From: Motiliproteus sp. SC1-56
GTDB taxonomy: Bacteria; Pseudomonadota; Gammaproteobacteria; Pseudomonadales; Balneatricaceae
Reading direction: 5' to 3'
DNA length: 64,000 bases
NCBI RefSeq assembly: GCF_017309075.1
Contig: NZ_JAEMGS010000007.1
Coordinates: 1 to 64,000 of the forward strand
The notes under the pieces are model-generated. The model saw nothing but the letters and a program-made list of their open reading frames with translations. It did no database searches and had not been told where the DNA came from. A program made the translations under genes and the position numbers. This document shows, one piece after another, positions 1 to 11,835 of the stretch. The number at the start of each line of letters is the position of its first letter. Within the stretch, counting starts at the first letter, position 1.

Positions 1-93
1 CGCAACACCCGGCGCATCCGCTTCCTCCTCAACGAGCATTGTCCCGATCAGCAGGAATTTATCCGCCTGACCCAAACCCTTTCGCCGGGGTAG
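1..93 (+). CDS. C-terminal end of an unidentified protein (partial)
   Basis: An open frame enters from the left edge and ends at a TAG at 91-93, giving 30 residues rich in Arg, Leu and Gln. The codon use fits the neighbourhood, but the fragment is too short to assign to a family. It is transcribed toward the reverse-strand pair that follows, so the two are convergent. It could be a chance frame; the low confidence reflects that. Confidence 0.4.
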   Translation, partial: RNTRRIRFLLNEHCPDQQEFIRLTQTLSPG

Positions 94-160
94 TGGTGGC
101 GAGCGCCCCCGGCTTGCACGAATGGGGGGAAAGGGGGCGCTGTGTCTGCAGGGCTGAAAA

Positions 161-178
161 TGGGCCAATATTGGCCCA
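161..178 (-). terminator. Perfect 18-bp palindrome, probable terminator of the reverse-strand pair
   Basis: TGGGCCAATATTGGCCCA is a perfect palindrome. Read on the reverse strand it forms a TGGGCC/GGCCCA stem with an AATATT loop followed by TTTTC, about 85 nt past the stop of the PA2778-like gene. That is terminator-like, though the U tract is short. It could instead be a binding site for a dimeric regulator. Confidence 0.45.
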
Positions 179-262
179 GAAAGCCGCCAAATAGGGCCAT
201 CAAGCCCGAATCACCAAAATCCGACGCCCAGCCGAAGGTTCATGAAAAATGCGGGCTAGGGC

Positions 263-1291
263 TTATTGCGCCTGACGTTGGCTGCTAGCCGGCGTGGGGC
301 AGGCGATCGATAGGCATTGGGCTACCGGCGGCTGCGAAAGTCCCGCCATCTCCGCCAGGCTGGCTTTGAAATTGTCTGAATCAGGGGCGAGCTGCACGGC
401 GCAGGCGGCGGCTTCTCGAGCCTGGTTGACGCACCCTTGGGCGGCGAGGCTGTAGGCGAGGTTGTTCCAAGCCGGCGCTTGCTGTGGGTCGGTATCGAGC
501 GCGCGGCGAAACGCGGCCTCGGCCTCGGGATAGCGTCCCCGGGCGTGGAGCTGATTGCCGCTCAGCAGCCAGGGTAGCGGGGATTGCGGCCAGGCTTCGG
601 TGGCGCTGGCCAGGGCTTGCTCGGCCTGATGCTGAAGACCTGCCTGGTTCAGTTCCAGGGCGGCCTTGAGGTAGCGTTTTGGTTCCAGGTGAGAGGGCGG
701 CACGTGGGCCGGATCAAGCAGGCTGATGGCCCAGTAGCCGCCCCTGCGCCAGGTCTGCTCAAATAGGTCCATCGGACGGGTCATCGCCTGGGTGACGCCC
801 GAGTGCAGGCGTACGGTGGCGGTATTCAGGTCGTAGCCGATGAGGACGGCATAATGCCAGTGCGGCAGGCTGTCCAGCCCTAAGTTCTGCAATACCAGCA
901 CCGGATATCCGGCATCCAGGGTCGCCAGCAGTGCTTTAAGGCGCGGTGGGTGGGCATAGGGGAGTCGGCCTGCCCGACGTGCGCTGGCCAGCATTTCCGG
1001 TTGCAGGCTGCCCTTGCGGGCGGGGAGGTAAACCTGTTCCACCAGCGCCTCGGGGCGGGTGTGAATGCCGCTGGCGCTCAACGTCATGGCCAGGGCGGCG
1101 GGGCCGCATTGGTATTCTTCCTGGGCGAAAAAAGGCACCTCGTCCAACGCGACCGCGAGGGCCCGGTTCGGGTCGGGAGTTGCTAGCAGCTGGGTGGTCT
1201 GGGGGGCGCTGGTGCAACCGGACAGCGCTGCCAGGCTCAGCAGCGCCGCCGTCAGCCAGGGTTTAAACCGGGTCGACAAAGTTGAACACAT
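263..1291 (-). CDS. PA2778-like C39-type cysteine peptidase with TPRs, lipoprotein
   Basis: A 342-residue predicted lipoprotein: an N-terminal hydrophobic stretch ends in a lipobox (LSGC, Cys26). A papain-like C39 peptidase domain follows at about residues 48-190, with a probable catalytic Cys62 in QCGPAA and His146 in the HWHYAVLIGYD segment. The C-terminal third (about 205-320) is helical with tetratricopeptide-type repeats. It overlaps the upstream PA2779-like gene by 29 bp, so the two are probably co-transcribed. The pair resembles the PA2779/PA2778 pair of Pseudomonas, whose substrate I do not know. The site is probably the inner face of the outer membrane or the periplasm. Confidence 0.8.
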   Translation of the reverse strand: MCSTLSTRFKPWLTAALLSLAALSGCTSAPQTTQLLATPDPNRALAVALDEVPFFAQEEYQCGPAALAMTLSASGIHTRPEALVEQVYLPARKGSLQPEMLASARRAGRLPYAHPPRLKALLATLDAGYPVLVLQNLGLDSLPHWHYAVLIGYDLNTATVRLHSGVTQAMTRPMDLFEQTWRRGGYWAISLLDPAHVPPSHLEPKRYLKAALELNQAGLQHQAEQALASATEAWPQSPLPWLLSGNQLHARGRYPEAEAAFRRALDTDPQQAPAWNNLAYSLAAQGCVNQAREAAACAVQLAPDSDNFKASLAEMAGLSQPPVAQCLSIACPTPASSQRQAQ

Positions 1292-1628
1292 CCGTGGCGC
1301 CGATGGCGTCGGTAATGATAAGGACGATAAAGATCAGCACCAGGGCGCCGAGGAGGCCACCGGAGGGGAGTTCATCGATCTGTGCGTTGAGGGTCTGCAA
1401 CTCCTGGGGGGTCAGTGTGGCCAGACGCTGTTCGAGCTGGGCCGGATCGACTCCGCGCTCAATTAGCTGGTCGCGGATCTGCTGATCCTGAAGGGCGGAC
1501 TGCAGCTCGCTGAGTTGCGGCGGCGCGATTTCGCCCAGCAGGGCCTGGGAGCTGACCGGCGCGGCATGGGTCAGGCTCAGTGGGGTAAAGACAAAAGCGA
1601 AAATCAACACGCGGATAAGGGCTTTCAT
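1263..1628 (-). CDS. PA2779-family small membrane protein
   Basis: A 121-residue protein with an N-terminal signal peptide (cleavage near HAA/APV), a helical middle section ending in a PQELQTLNAQIDELP segment, and one C-terminal membrane helix (GGLLGALVLIFIVLIITDAIG). This is the architecture of the PA2779 family. Reverse-strand CAGGAG lies about 6 nt before the ATG. It is the first gene of a two-gene unit with the PA2778-like peptidase, so it may be the peptidase substrate or a membrane partner; that part is inference. Confidence 0.8.
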   Translation of the reverse strand: MKALIRVLIFAFVFTPLSLTHAAPVSSQALLGEIAPPQLSELQSALQDQQIRDQLIERGVDPAQLEQRLATLTPQELQTLNAQIDELPSGGLLGALVLIFIVLIITDAIGATDVFNFVDPV

Positions 1629-1741
1629 AGGTTTCTCCTGGGCTTCAGGCTAGGACCCTTTGATTGCCGGGTTTGGCGATCGAAAGGCACCAGCTTACAA
1701 GGGGTTGCGGGGTAATAGTTTGAGGTTAGCAGAGGGTTCGG

Positions 1742-1770
1742 TTCTCGCAACTGCCGGTTCTGTCTATAAT
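1742..1770 (+). promoter_or_regulatory. Putative dapB promoter
   Basis: A perfect TATAAT at 1765-1770 lies 32 bp before the dapB start. The hexamer 17 bp upstream, TTCTCG, is a poor -35 match, so the promoter may be weak or activator-dependent. Confidence 0.45.
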
Positions 1771-1799
1771 GGGCGGCTTTCAGCGTTGATAAGGGGTAG

Positions 1800-2606
<807 letters not shown>

Positions 2607-2626
2607 CCCCGCGAACCGTTCCTTTC

Positions 2627-2644
2627 GGCCGACGCTCGTCGGCC
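2627..2644 (+). terminator. Weak hairpin after dapB
   Basis: GGCCGAC and GTCGGCC form a perfect 7-bp stem with a GCTC loop. The T-rich run starts only about 10-18 nt later, so termination here is uncertain. Confidence 0.3.
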
Positions 2645-2664
2645 ATTGATCTTCCTTGAATTTT

Positions 2665-2693
2665 TTGTGTTTCTATAGGGCGGCGTCTATAAC
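2665..2693 (+). promoter_or_regulatory. Putative promoter of the OmpA-type gene
   Basis: TTGTGT (2665-2670), a 17-bp spacer and TATAAC (2688-2693). This would give an untranslated leader of about 130 nt starting with a small AACATCA/TGATGTT hairpin. Confidence 0.5.
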
Positions 2694-2831
2694 ATCATCA
2701 CTGATGTTGCGCTTGGCGCACCCCTCCCTCTCACAATATCGCGGGAGCACGAGGGCAGAATTGCAGAAGTATATGTCGCGGGTGTTGGCTGCAAGGGCTG
2801 GCATCCGATCGTATCTACAAGGAGATCTGTA

Positions 2832-3683
2832 ATGAGAAAGCTACTGCTAGCCTCGTCGGTCGCTGCCTGCATGGCGCTTCCCGCAACTGTATGGGCCCAT
2901 GGCTCCTGCGATGAAAACCCTGAGCACTGCGCGTATTGGCATAATTCCGACGGGAAGTATGTCAAGAACAGCGACGGTGACTGTGTCAGGACCTCCAGCT
3001 GGTTCGAGGGAACCCAGATTGAAGGCTGTGACGTCATCCTGCCCAAGGACGCCGACGGTGACGGGGTGACGGACGATATCGACCAGTGCGCCAACACCCC
3101 CCCGGGGACCCGGGTGGACAGTCGCGGCTGCGAACTGGACAGCGATAATGACGGCGTCGTGGACAGCAGCGACCAGTGCGCCAATACGCCGGCGGGGACG
3201 CCGGTAGACAGCCGCGGCTGTGAGCGCGACAGCGACGGCGACGGCGTGGTGGACAGCAAAGACAGCTGCCCCGGCACCCGCAGCGGTGTGGAAGTGGATG
3301 CCAAGGGTTGCCCCATACCGAAGTTCAAGAGTGTCTCCGTGAATTTGCGGGTCACCTTCGGCAACAACTCGGCGGAAGTCAGCTCGGCCCAGACGTTGCA
3401 GATGCAGGCCCTGGCCCATGTGCTCAAGTCCAATCCCAATATCCGCGTGCATATCAATGGTCATACCGACAGTGTCGGTGACGCTGATTACAACATGCAG
3501 CTGTCGGAGAAGCGGGCGCAGGCCGTGGTGGATTACATGGTCGAAAACTACGATGTCGATCGCGGCCAGCTCCGGGCGGTCGGCTACGGTGAGACGCAGC
3601 CTGTTGCCGATAACGCCACTGCCGAAGGGCGCGCCCTCAATCGTCGGGTCGAGGCCGACGTGAAAGGTAAAGTGGAGGAGTAG
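2832..3683 (+). CDS. OmpA-family protein with thrombospondin type 3-like repeats
   Basis: A 283-residue exported protein with a signal peptide cleaved near VWA/HGS. A Cys-containing N-terminal segment (about 22-70) precedes three Asp-rich repeats (about 73-165) of the type DxDGDGVxDxxDxC...G..VDxxGC, which usually bind calcium. The C-terminal OmpA domain (about 170-280) has the peptidoglycan-binding block GHTDSVGDADYNMQLSEKRA. The likely role is an envelope protein tethered to peptidoglycan. Unlike OprF there is no large N-terminal beta barrel. AAGGAG precedes the ATG by 7 nt, and the gene is monocistronic between its own promoter and terminator. Confidence 0.88.
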   Translation: MRKLLLASSVAACMALPATVWAHGSCDENPEHCAYWHNSDGKYVKNSDGDCVRTSSWFEGTQIEGCDVILPKDADGDGVTDDIDQCANTPPGTRVDSRGCELDSDNDGVVDSSDQCANTPAGTPVDSRGCERDSDGDGVVDSKDSCPGTRSGVEVDAKGCPIPKFKSVSVNLRVTFGNNSAEVSSAQTLQMQALAHVLKSNPNIRVHINGHTDSVGDADYNMQLSEKRAQAVVDYMVENYDVDRGQLRAVGYGETQPVADNATAEGRALNRRVEADVKGKVEE

Positions 3684-3706
3684 CGAGCGCCTGCCTACGG
3701 TTAAAA

Positions 3707-3732
3707 GGCCGCCTTTTCAGGCGGTCTTTTTT
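3707..3732 (+). terminator. Rho-independent terminator of the OmpA-type gene
   Basis: GGCCGCC (3707-3713) pairs with GGCGGTC (3720-3726), with one G-U pair and a TTTTCA loop, followed by six T residues. It lies 24 nt past the stop codon. Confidence 0.85.
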
Positions 3733-3861
3733 CATCCGAACGGTCAATATTTGCTTGGCTTTTAGACACTTAAACAGCGACTAAAGATGGATAAGGCGGC
3801 GCCTTTGCTGTAACATACCGCCAGTTTGGCCACAGTAAAGTGGTTCGAGAAAGGATCGATA

Positions 3862-3902
3862 AAAAGCGGGATGCGACTCACAGGTTCGCATCTCGCTTTT
3901 TT
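3862..3902 (+). terminator. Terminator-like hairpin in the carA leader (possible attenuator)
   Basis: A 15-bp stem (3862-3876 with 3886-3900, one G-T pair) with a 9-nt loop ends in a run of T residues. It lies 44 nt before the probable carA start and about 130 nt after the terminator of the previous gene. No gene lies between them, so it must act on carAB transcripts, on antisense transcripts or on both. I found no convincing leader peptide and no clear promoter upstream. Confidence 0.6.
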
Positions 3903-3946
3903 GCAGATAGCAGTCGGGTTTTTGCAGGTAAATGGAGGGGGCGACA

Positions 3947-5077
3947 TTGAGTAAGACAGCCATTCTGGCCTTGGCCGATGGAAGTATCTTTAAGGGCAAG
4001 GCTATCGGGGCCGACGGGCAGACCAGCGGCGAGGTGGTGTTCAACACCTCCATGACCGGTTATCAGGAGATTCTTACCGACCCTTCCTATTCCCGGCAGA
4101 TTGTCACCCTGACTTACCCCCATATCGGCAACACCGGCACCAACAGCGAAGACGAAGAGTCTGACAGTGTGCATGCCGCCGGCCTTGTTATCCGCGACCT
4201 GCCCCTGCTGGCCAGCAGCTGGCGTAACGAAAAGAGCCTGGACCAGTACCTCAAGGATCACAACATCGTCGGTATCGCCGATATCGATACCCGCCGCCTG
4301 ACCCGGATCCTGCGGGAGAAAGGCGCCCAGAACGGCTGCATCATCGCCGGTGAGACGGTCGATGAGGCCCAGGCGCTGGCCGCGGCCAAGGCCTTTCCGG
4401 GGCTCAAGGGGATGGATCTGGCCAAAGAGGTGACCACCGCCCAGACCACTTCCTGGACCGAGAGCACCTGGCAACTGGGACAGGGCCACACCACTCCCGA
4501 GGGCGAGCAGCCCTACCACGTGGTGGCCTATGACTACGGCTGCAAGCGCAACATCCTGCGGATGCTGGTGGAGCGGGGTTGCCGGCTCACTCTGGTGCCG
4601 GCCCAGACCCCGGCCAGCGAGGTGCTGGCGATGAACCCCGACGGGGTTTTCCTCTCCAACGGACCCGGTGACCCGGAGCCCTGCACCTATGCTATCGAAG
4701 CGATTCAGCAGGTGCTGGAGACCGAGCTGCCGGTGTTCGGGATCTGCCTGGGCCACCAGCTGCTGGCCCTGGCCAGCGGCGCCAAGACCGAGAAGATGAA
4801 GTTCGGTCACCACGGCGCCAACCACCCGGTGCAGAACCTGGACGACGGCACCGTGATGATCACCAGCCAGAACCACGGCTTCGCGGTGGCTGAAGAGAGC
4901 CTGCCCGCGACCCTCCGGCCCACCCACAAGTCCCTGTTCGACGGTTCCCTGCAGGGCATCGAGCGCACCGATAAACCGGCCTTCAGCTTCCAGGGGCACC
5001 CGGAAGCGAGCCCCGGTCCCCGTGACGTGGCGCCCCTGTTCGATCGCTTTATCGAACTGATGAAGGCCCGGCGCTAG
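3947..5077 (+). CDS. carA: Carbamoyl-phosphate synthase small subunit
   Basis: Glutamine amidotransferase subunit that supplies ammonia to CarB for carbamoyl phosphate, feeding arginine and pyrimidine synthesis. The N-terminal domain (about 1-150) is followed by a class I GATase domain with nucleophile Cys267 in FGICLGHQ and the HPE motif near the C-terminus. I place the start at TTG 3947, giving 376 residues beginning [12 protein letters not shown] as in relatives. The upstream ATG at 3932 lies inside the purine-rich stretch GGAGGGGG (3934-3941), which is well placed as ribosome-binding site for the TTG. It forms an operon with carB and greA. Confidence 0.95.
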   Translation: MSKTAILALADGSIFKGKAIGADGQTSGEVVFNTSMTGYQEILTDPSYSRQIVTLTYPHIGNTGTNSEDEESDSVHAAGLVIRDLPLLASSWRNEKSLDQYLKDHNIVGIADIDTRRLTRILREKGAQNGCIIAGETVDEAQALAAAKAFPGLKGMDLAKEVTTAQTTSWTESTWQLGQGHTTPEGEQPYHVVAYDYGCKRNILRMLVERGCRLTLVPAQTPASEVLAMNPDGVFLSNGPGDPEPCTYAIEAIQQVLETELPVFGICLGHQLLALASGAKTEKMKFGHHGANHPVQNLDDGTVMITSQNHGFAVAEESLPATLRPTHKSLFDGSLQGIERTDKPAFSFQGHPEASPGPRDVAPLFDRFIELMKARR

Positions 5078-5154
5078 CCGCTCGACCCTGGGATGCGCGG
5101 CAAGCGATGAGCGCTGCCGCGCCGAATAGAACCTCAAGATCCGGTTTTGTAACC

Positions 5155-8372
<3,218 letters not shown>

Positions 8373-8376
<4 letters not shown>

Positions 8377-8849
8377 GTAAGATTCCCATGACCGTGCACG
8401 GTGAGCAGAAGCTGCGCGCCGAGCTCAAGCATCTCAAGAGCGTGGAGCGTCCCCGCATCATCCAGGCCATCGCCGAGGCCCGCGAGCACGGCGACCTGAA
8501 AGAGAACGCGGAGTACCATGCCGCCCGTGAACAGCAGGGCTTTGCCGAGGGTCGGATCAAGGAGATCGAGAGCAAGCTGGCCGGGGCCCAGGTCATCGAC
8601 GTCACCCTGATTCCCCACAGCGGCAAGGTGATTTTCGGTACCACCGTGGACCTGATCAACCTGGATACCGACGAGGAAGTGACCTACCAGATCGTCGGTG
8701 ACGACGAATCGGATCTCAAGGAGAAGAAGGTGTCGGTCAATTCGCCCATCGCCCGCGCCCTGATCGGCAAGGAAGAGGGTGAGGTGGTGGTGGTCAAGAC
8801 CCCCAACGGCGCCGTCGAGTACGAAATCGACCAGGTACGCCACCTCTAA
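8373..8849 (+). CDS. greA: Transcription elongation factor GreA
   Basis: Rescues backtracked RNA polymerase by stimulating transcript cleavage. The 158 residues comprise an N-terminal coiled coil (about 1-75) and a C-terminal globular domain. The acidic tip segment is intact ([16 protein letters not shown], with the catalytic Asp/Glu pair). The ATG overlaps the carB stop by 4 bp, so translation is probably coupled. This carB-greA arrangement is shared with Pseudomonas, and a terminator follows. Confidence 0.97.
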
Positions 8850-8875
8850 CTAAATCGAAAGTGCGTTTGGCAAAG

Positions 8876-8908
8876 GCCGGCCGGGAGCCCCCCGCGCCGG
8901 CTTTTTTT
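8876..8908 (+). terminator. Rho-independent terminator of carAB-greA
   Basis: GCCGGC (8876-8881) pairs with GCCGGC (8896-8901), extended by CGGG/CCCG with one bulged C, and is followed by seven T residues 27 nt after the greA stop. Confidence 0.85.
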
Positions 8909-9172
8909 GTTGCTCTTGCCCGTATCGGCATGGCGTGTGGATCGCTATCCCTGTCTCGCGCCGCGTCAGTTGACCCGAAGGCCGGTGCCGCCGCCGGCCA
9001 GCAGCCGCTGCGTTTTGCTGGCCGGGACCCTGTCGTTGATACCGGGGATCCTGCCTTATACGGGCACGGCGACAAGGTGTTCAGCGGTACAGTGGGGCCG
9101 GGGGAGGGTGACGATTGCCCGGCTCGATGGCACTCGCGCCTGCTCCCGGTGTCTGTTGAAGGGTATTGGGGA
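8909..9172. other. Intergenic stretch without a recognised gene
   Basis: About 260 bp between the greA terminator and the small orphan gene. All three forward frames contain open stretches, but none gives a protein I recognise, has a ribosome-binding site or keeps the codon pattern of the neighbours. It may be the remains of a lost gene. Confidence 0.5.
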
Positions 9173-9203
9173 TTGCGCAGCGCCACACCCTTTTGGTTAT
9201 AGT
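9173..9203 (+). promoter_or_regulatory. Possible promoter of the small orphan gene
   Basis: TTGCGC (9173-9178) and TATAGT (9198-9203) with a long 19-bp spacer, 35 bp before the start codon. Only the -10 element is convincing. Confidence 0.35.
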
Positions 9204-9237
9204 AAGACTCAGGGTTCGATCAGCACGGAGGTGGATT

Positions 9238-9513
9238 ATGTACCAGCGAGACTTCTCAGATGTGATGATCGAGGCCGATTTTCTGTGGCGTGAAATCGCC
9301 GTGGGCGACCAGATTCTGGTCGAGGACGCCATCATCGAAGCGGGCGTGGAGCTGCTCAGCCCGGGCCGCGAATACGTGGTGGTCGAGAAGCAGTGCTCCG
9401 ATACCGGGGTGCAGAGTTTTCTCGTGGAGTCCAACATTCCCCGCCATTCCGCCCGCCTCTACCCCCACTGGATCTGCAGCTACAGCGCCTTGCCGCGCGA
9501 GCTGCTCTCCTGA
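9238..9513 (+). CDS. Small orphan protein, 91 residues
   Basis: I do not recognise this protein. The start at ATG 9238 is supported by GGAGGTG at 9227-9233, the best ribosome-binding site in the neighbourhood; longer frames upstream lack one. The product is acidic in its first half (SDVMIEADFLWREIAVGDQILVEDAIIEAG), has two central Cys residues and a Trp-Ile-Cys near the end, and lacks a signal peptide or membrane helix. A strand-rich regulator-like or beta-barrel fold is possible but not shown. It converges on the TSUP permease gene with only 12 bp between the stops. Confidence 0.65.
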   Translation: MYQRDFSDVMIEADFLWREIAVGDQILVEDAIIEAGVELLSPGREYVVVEKQCSDTGVQSFLVESNIPRHSARLYPHWICSYSALPRELLS

Positions 9514-9525
9514 GCTCCAGGTCGA

Positions 9526-10305
9526 TTACCCGCTGGCCAGGCTCTGCCAGAGCAGCCGCCCGGCCAGGGCAAGGGTTGCAAGGATAATCAGCGGCTTGAC
9601 CAGGCGGGTGCCGCGACTGATCACCAGGTTGGAGCCCAGCCGGGCACCCAGCACCTGTCCCAGCGCCATGGCCAGCCCGACCAACCAGGCCACCTGGCCG
9701 GTCGCGACGAACAGGGCCAGCGAGCAGACGTTGGTGGCCAGCACCAGCACCTTGGTATGGGCGGTGGCGCGCACCAGGTTGAACCCCCGCAGGCCGACGA
9801 AGGCGGCGGCGAACAGGGAGCCCATGCCCGGGCCGAAAAATCCGCCGTAGAAGCCGATGCCCAGCGCAGCGCTGAGGGCAAAGCTGCGCTCGCCCAGGCG
9901 CGGCTGCTGGTCGATGTCGCCGACCCGGGGGGAGAACAGCAGGTAGAGGGCGACGCCGATCAGGAGCAGGGGCAGCAGGGTCGCCAGTTGCTGCTGATCG
10001 ACCCGTTGCACGGCGCTGGTGCCCAGCGCGGCGCCCAGCAGGGCGCAGGCGATGGCGGGGCCCATGCCGGGCAGTCGAATCTGCCCCTTGCGAAAGAAAT
10101 TCCAGGCCGAGGAGGCGGTGCCGAAGACGCTCTGCAGCTTGTTGGTGCCCAGGGCCAGACCCGGGGGCAGGCCCAGGGTCAGCAGCATCGGCAGCACCAG
10201 CACTCCTCCGGCGCCGGCGATGGAACTGATAAAGCCGGCCGTGCCCCCCAGCAGCACCAGCAGCGCAAAGAGCAGCGGATCAGGGGCGGCCAGGCTCAGG
10301 TCCAT
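9526..10305 (-). CDS. TSUP family permease (TauE/SafE-like)
   Basis: A 259-residue inner-membrane protein with about eight hydrophobic helices and the TSUP signature in helix 1 (GGTAGFISSIAGAGGVLVLPMLL), repeated in degenerate form in the second half (GFYGGFFGPGMGSLFAA). Members export or import small organosulfur or carboxylic anions such as sulfite, sulfoacetate or related acids; the substrate here is unknown. It lies 42 bp downstream of the semialdehyde dehydrogenase gene on the same strand, so transport of a related carboxylate is possible. Confidence 0.88.
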   Translation of the reverse strand: MDLSLAAPDPLLFALLVLLGGTAGFISSIAGAGGVLVLPMLLTLGLPPGLALGTNKLQSVFGTASSAWNFFRKGQIRLPGMGPAIACALLGAALGTSAVQRVDQQQLATLLPLLLIGVALYLLFSPRVGDIDQQPRLGERSFALSAALGIGFYGGFFGPGMGSLFAAAFVGLRGFNLVRATAHTKVLVLATNVCSLALFVATGQVAWLVGLAMALGQVLGARLGSNLVISRGTRLVKPLIILATLALAGRLLWQSLASG

Positions 10306-10347
10306 CGCAAGCGTTTACCTCGGACGCGAACCGTCACCGCCCACGCA

Positions 10348-11808
10348 TCAGCTCTGGATGCCGCCGATCAGGGCGTACTTCATCTCGATGTAGTCTTCGA
10401 TGCCGTACTTGGAGCCCTCGCGGCCCGTGCCGGACTCCTTGACCCCGCCGAAGGGGGCGATCTCGGTGGAGAGAATCCCCTCGTTGACCGCTACCATGCC
10501 GTACTCCAGCCCTTCCATGACCCGCCACACCCGGCCCAGGTCCCGGGCATAGAAGTAGGCGGCCAGGCCGTATTCGGTATCGTTGGCCATGGCGATGGCC
10601 TCGGCCTCGTCCTTGAAGGCGAACACCGGCGCGACGGGGCCGAAAATCTCCTCGCGGAACACCCGCATCTCAGGGGTGGCGCCGGTCAGCACGGTGGGCT
10701 GGTAGAAGCACTCGCCTTGCGCGCCCGGCGCGCCGCCGATGACGGCCTCGGCCCCCTTGTCGAGAGCATCCTGGACCAGGGTGTGGACATCTTTCGCCGC
10801 GCCCGGGTTGATCAGCGGGCCGATCAGGGTGCCTTCCTTCAGGCCGGGGCCGACCTGGAACTCGGCGACCCGGGCCGTTAGCTTCTCGACAAAGCGGGTG
10901 TAGACGCTCTCCTGCACCAGGATCCGGTTGGCGCAGACGCAGGTCTGGCCCGCGTTGCGGTACTTGGAGACCAGTGCCCCTTCCACTGCGGCATCCAGGT
11001 CCGCATCGTCAAAGACGATAAAGGGGGCATTGCCGCCCAGCTCCATGGACGTCTTCTTGACCGTGTCGGCGCACTGCTTGAGCAGCACCTTGCCTACCGC
11101 CGTGGAGCCGGTGAAGGTGAATTTGCGCACCGCCGGGTGGCCGGTCAGTTCGGCGCCGATAGCGCTGGAGTCAGAGCCCACGACGACGTTGATCACTCCC
11201 TCGGGAATGCCGGCGCGGTGGGCCAGCTCAGCCAGGGCCAGGGCCGATAGCGGGGTCTCTTTGGCGGGTTTGACCACGATGCTGCAGCCGGCGGCCAGGG
11301 CCGGGGCCGCCTTGCGGGCGATCATGGCGTTGGGGAAGTTCCAGGGGGTGATGGCGGCCACCACCCCCACCGGCTCCTTGGTTACCAGGATGCGTTTGTC
11401 GCTGGCGTGGCTGGGGATCACGTCGCCGTAGATGCGCTTGCCCTCCTCGGCAAACCACTCGATAAAGGAGGCGCCGTACATGACTTCGCCGGCGGACTCG
11501 AACAGGGGCTTGCCCTGCTCGCAGGTCATGATCATCGCCAGGTCGTCCTTGGCGGCGATGATCAGCTCGTACCAGCGTCGCATCAGCGCCGCGCGCTCCT
11601 TGGCGGTCTTCGCCCGCCAGGCCGGCAGGGCCCGTTCGGCTGCCTCGATGGCGGCGCGGGTGCCGGCGGCATCGATATCGGCGACCCGGGTCAGGGTCTC
11701 GCCGTTGGCCGGGTTGGTGACGGCCAGGGTTGCCCCCGCGGCGCCGTCTACCCATTCGCCGTTGATATAGGCCTGCTGTTTGAGCAGGGCGGAATCGCTC
11801 AGTTGCAT
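10348..11808 (-). CDS. gabD: NAD(P)-dependent succinate/glutarate-semialdehyde dehydrogenase
   Basis: Oxidises succinate semialdehyde, and often glutarate semialdehyde, to the dicarboxylate. The catalytic Glu motif [18 protein letters not shown] and the nucleophile Cys in [10 protein letters not shown] are present. I prefer ATG 11808 (486 residues, [19 protein letters not shown]): AGGAAA just upstream serves as its ribosome-binding site, while the ATG at 11823 contains that site. The CoA-transferase encoded just upstream resembles glutarate CoA-transferases, so this enzyme may work in 5-aminovalerate/lysine catabolism (davD role) rather than only on GABA. Confidence 0.9.
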   Translation of the reverse strand: MQLSDSALLKQQAYINGEWVDGAAGATLAVTNPANGETLTRVADIDAAGTRAAIEAAERALPAWRAKTAKERAALMRRWYELIIAAKDDLAMIMTCEQGKPLFESAGEVMYGASFIEWFAEEGKRIYGDVIPSHASDKRILVTKEPVGVVAAITPWNFPNAMIARKAAPALAAGCSIVVKPAKETPLSALALAELAHRAGIPEGVINVVVGSDSSAIGAELTGHPAVRKFTFTGSTAVGKVLLKQCADTVKKTSMELGGNAPFIVFDDADLDAAVEGALVSKYRNAGQTCVCANRILVQESVYTRFVEKLTARVAEFQVGPGLKEGTLIGPLINPGAAKDVHTLVQDALDKGAEAVIGGAPGAQGECFYQPTVLTGATPEMRVFREEIFGPVAPVFAFKDEAEAIAMANDTEYGLAAYFYARDLGRVWRVMEGLEYGMVAVNEGILSTEIAPFGGVKESGTGREGSKYGIEDYIEMKYALIGGIQS

Positions 11809-11835
11809 GGTTGTTTTCCTCATCTTCTGGGCCGC

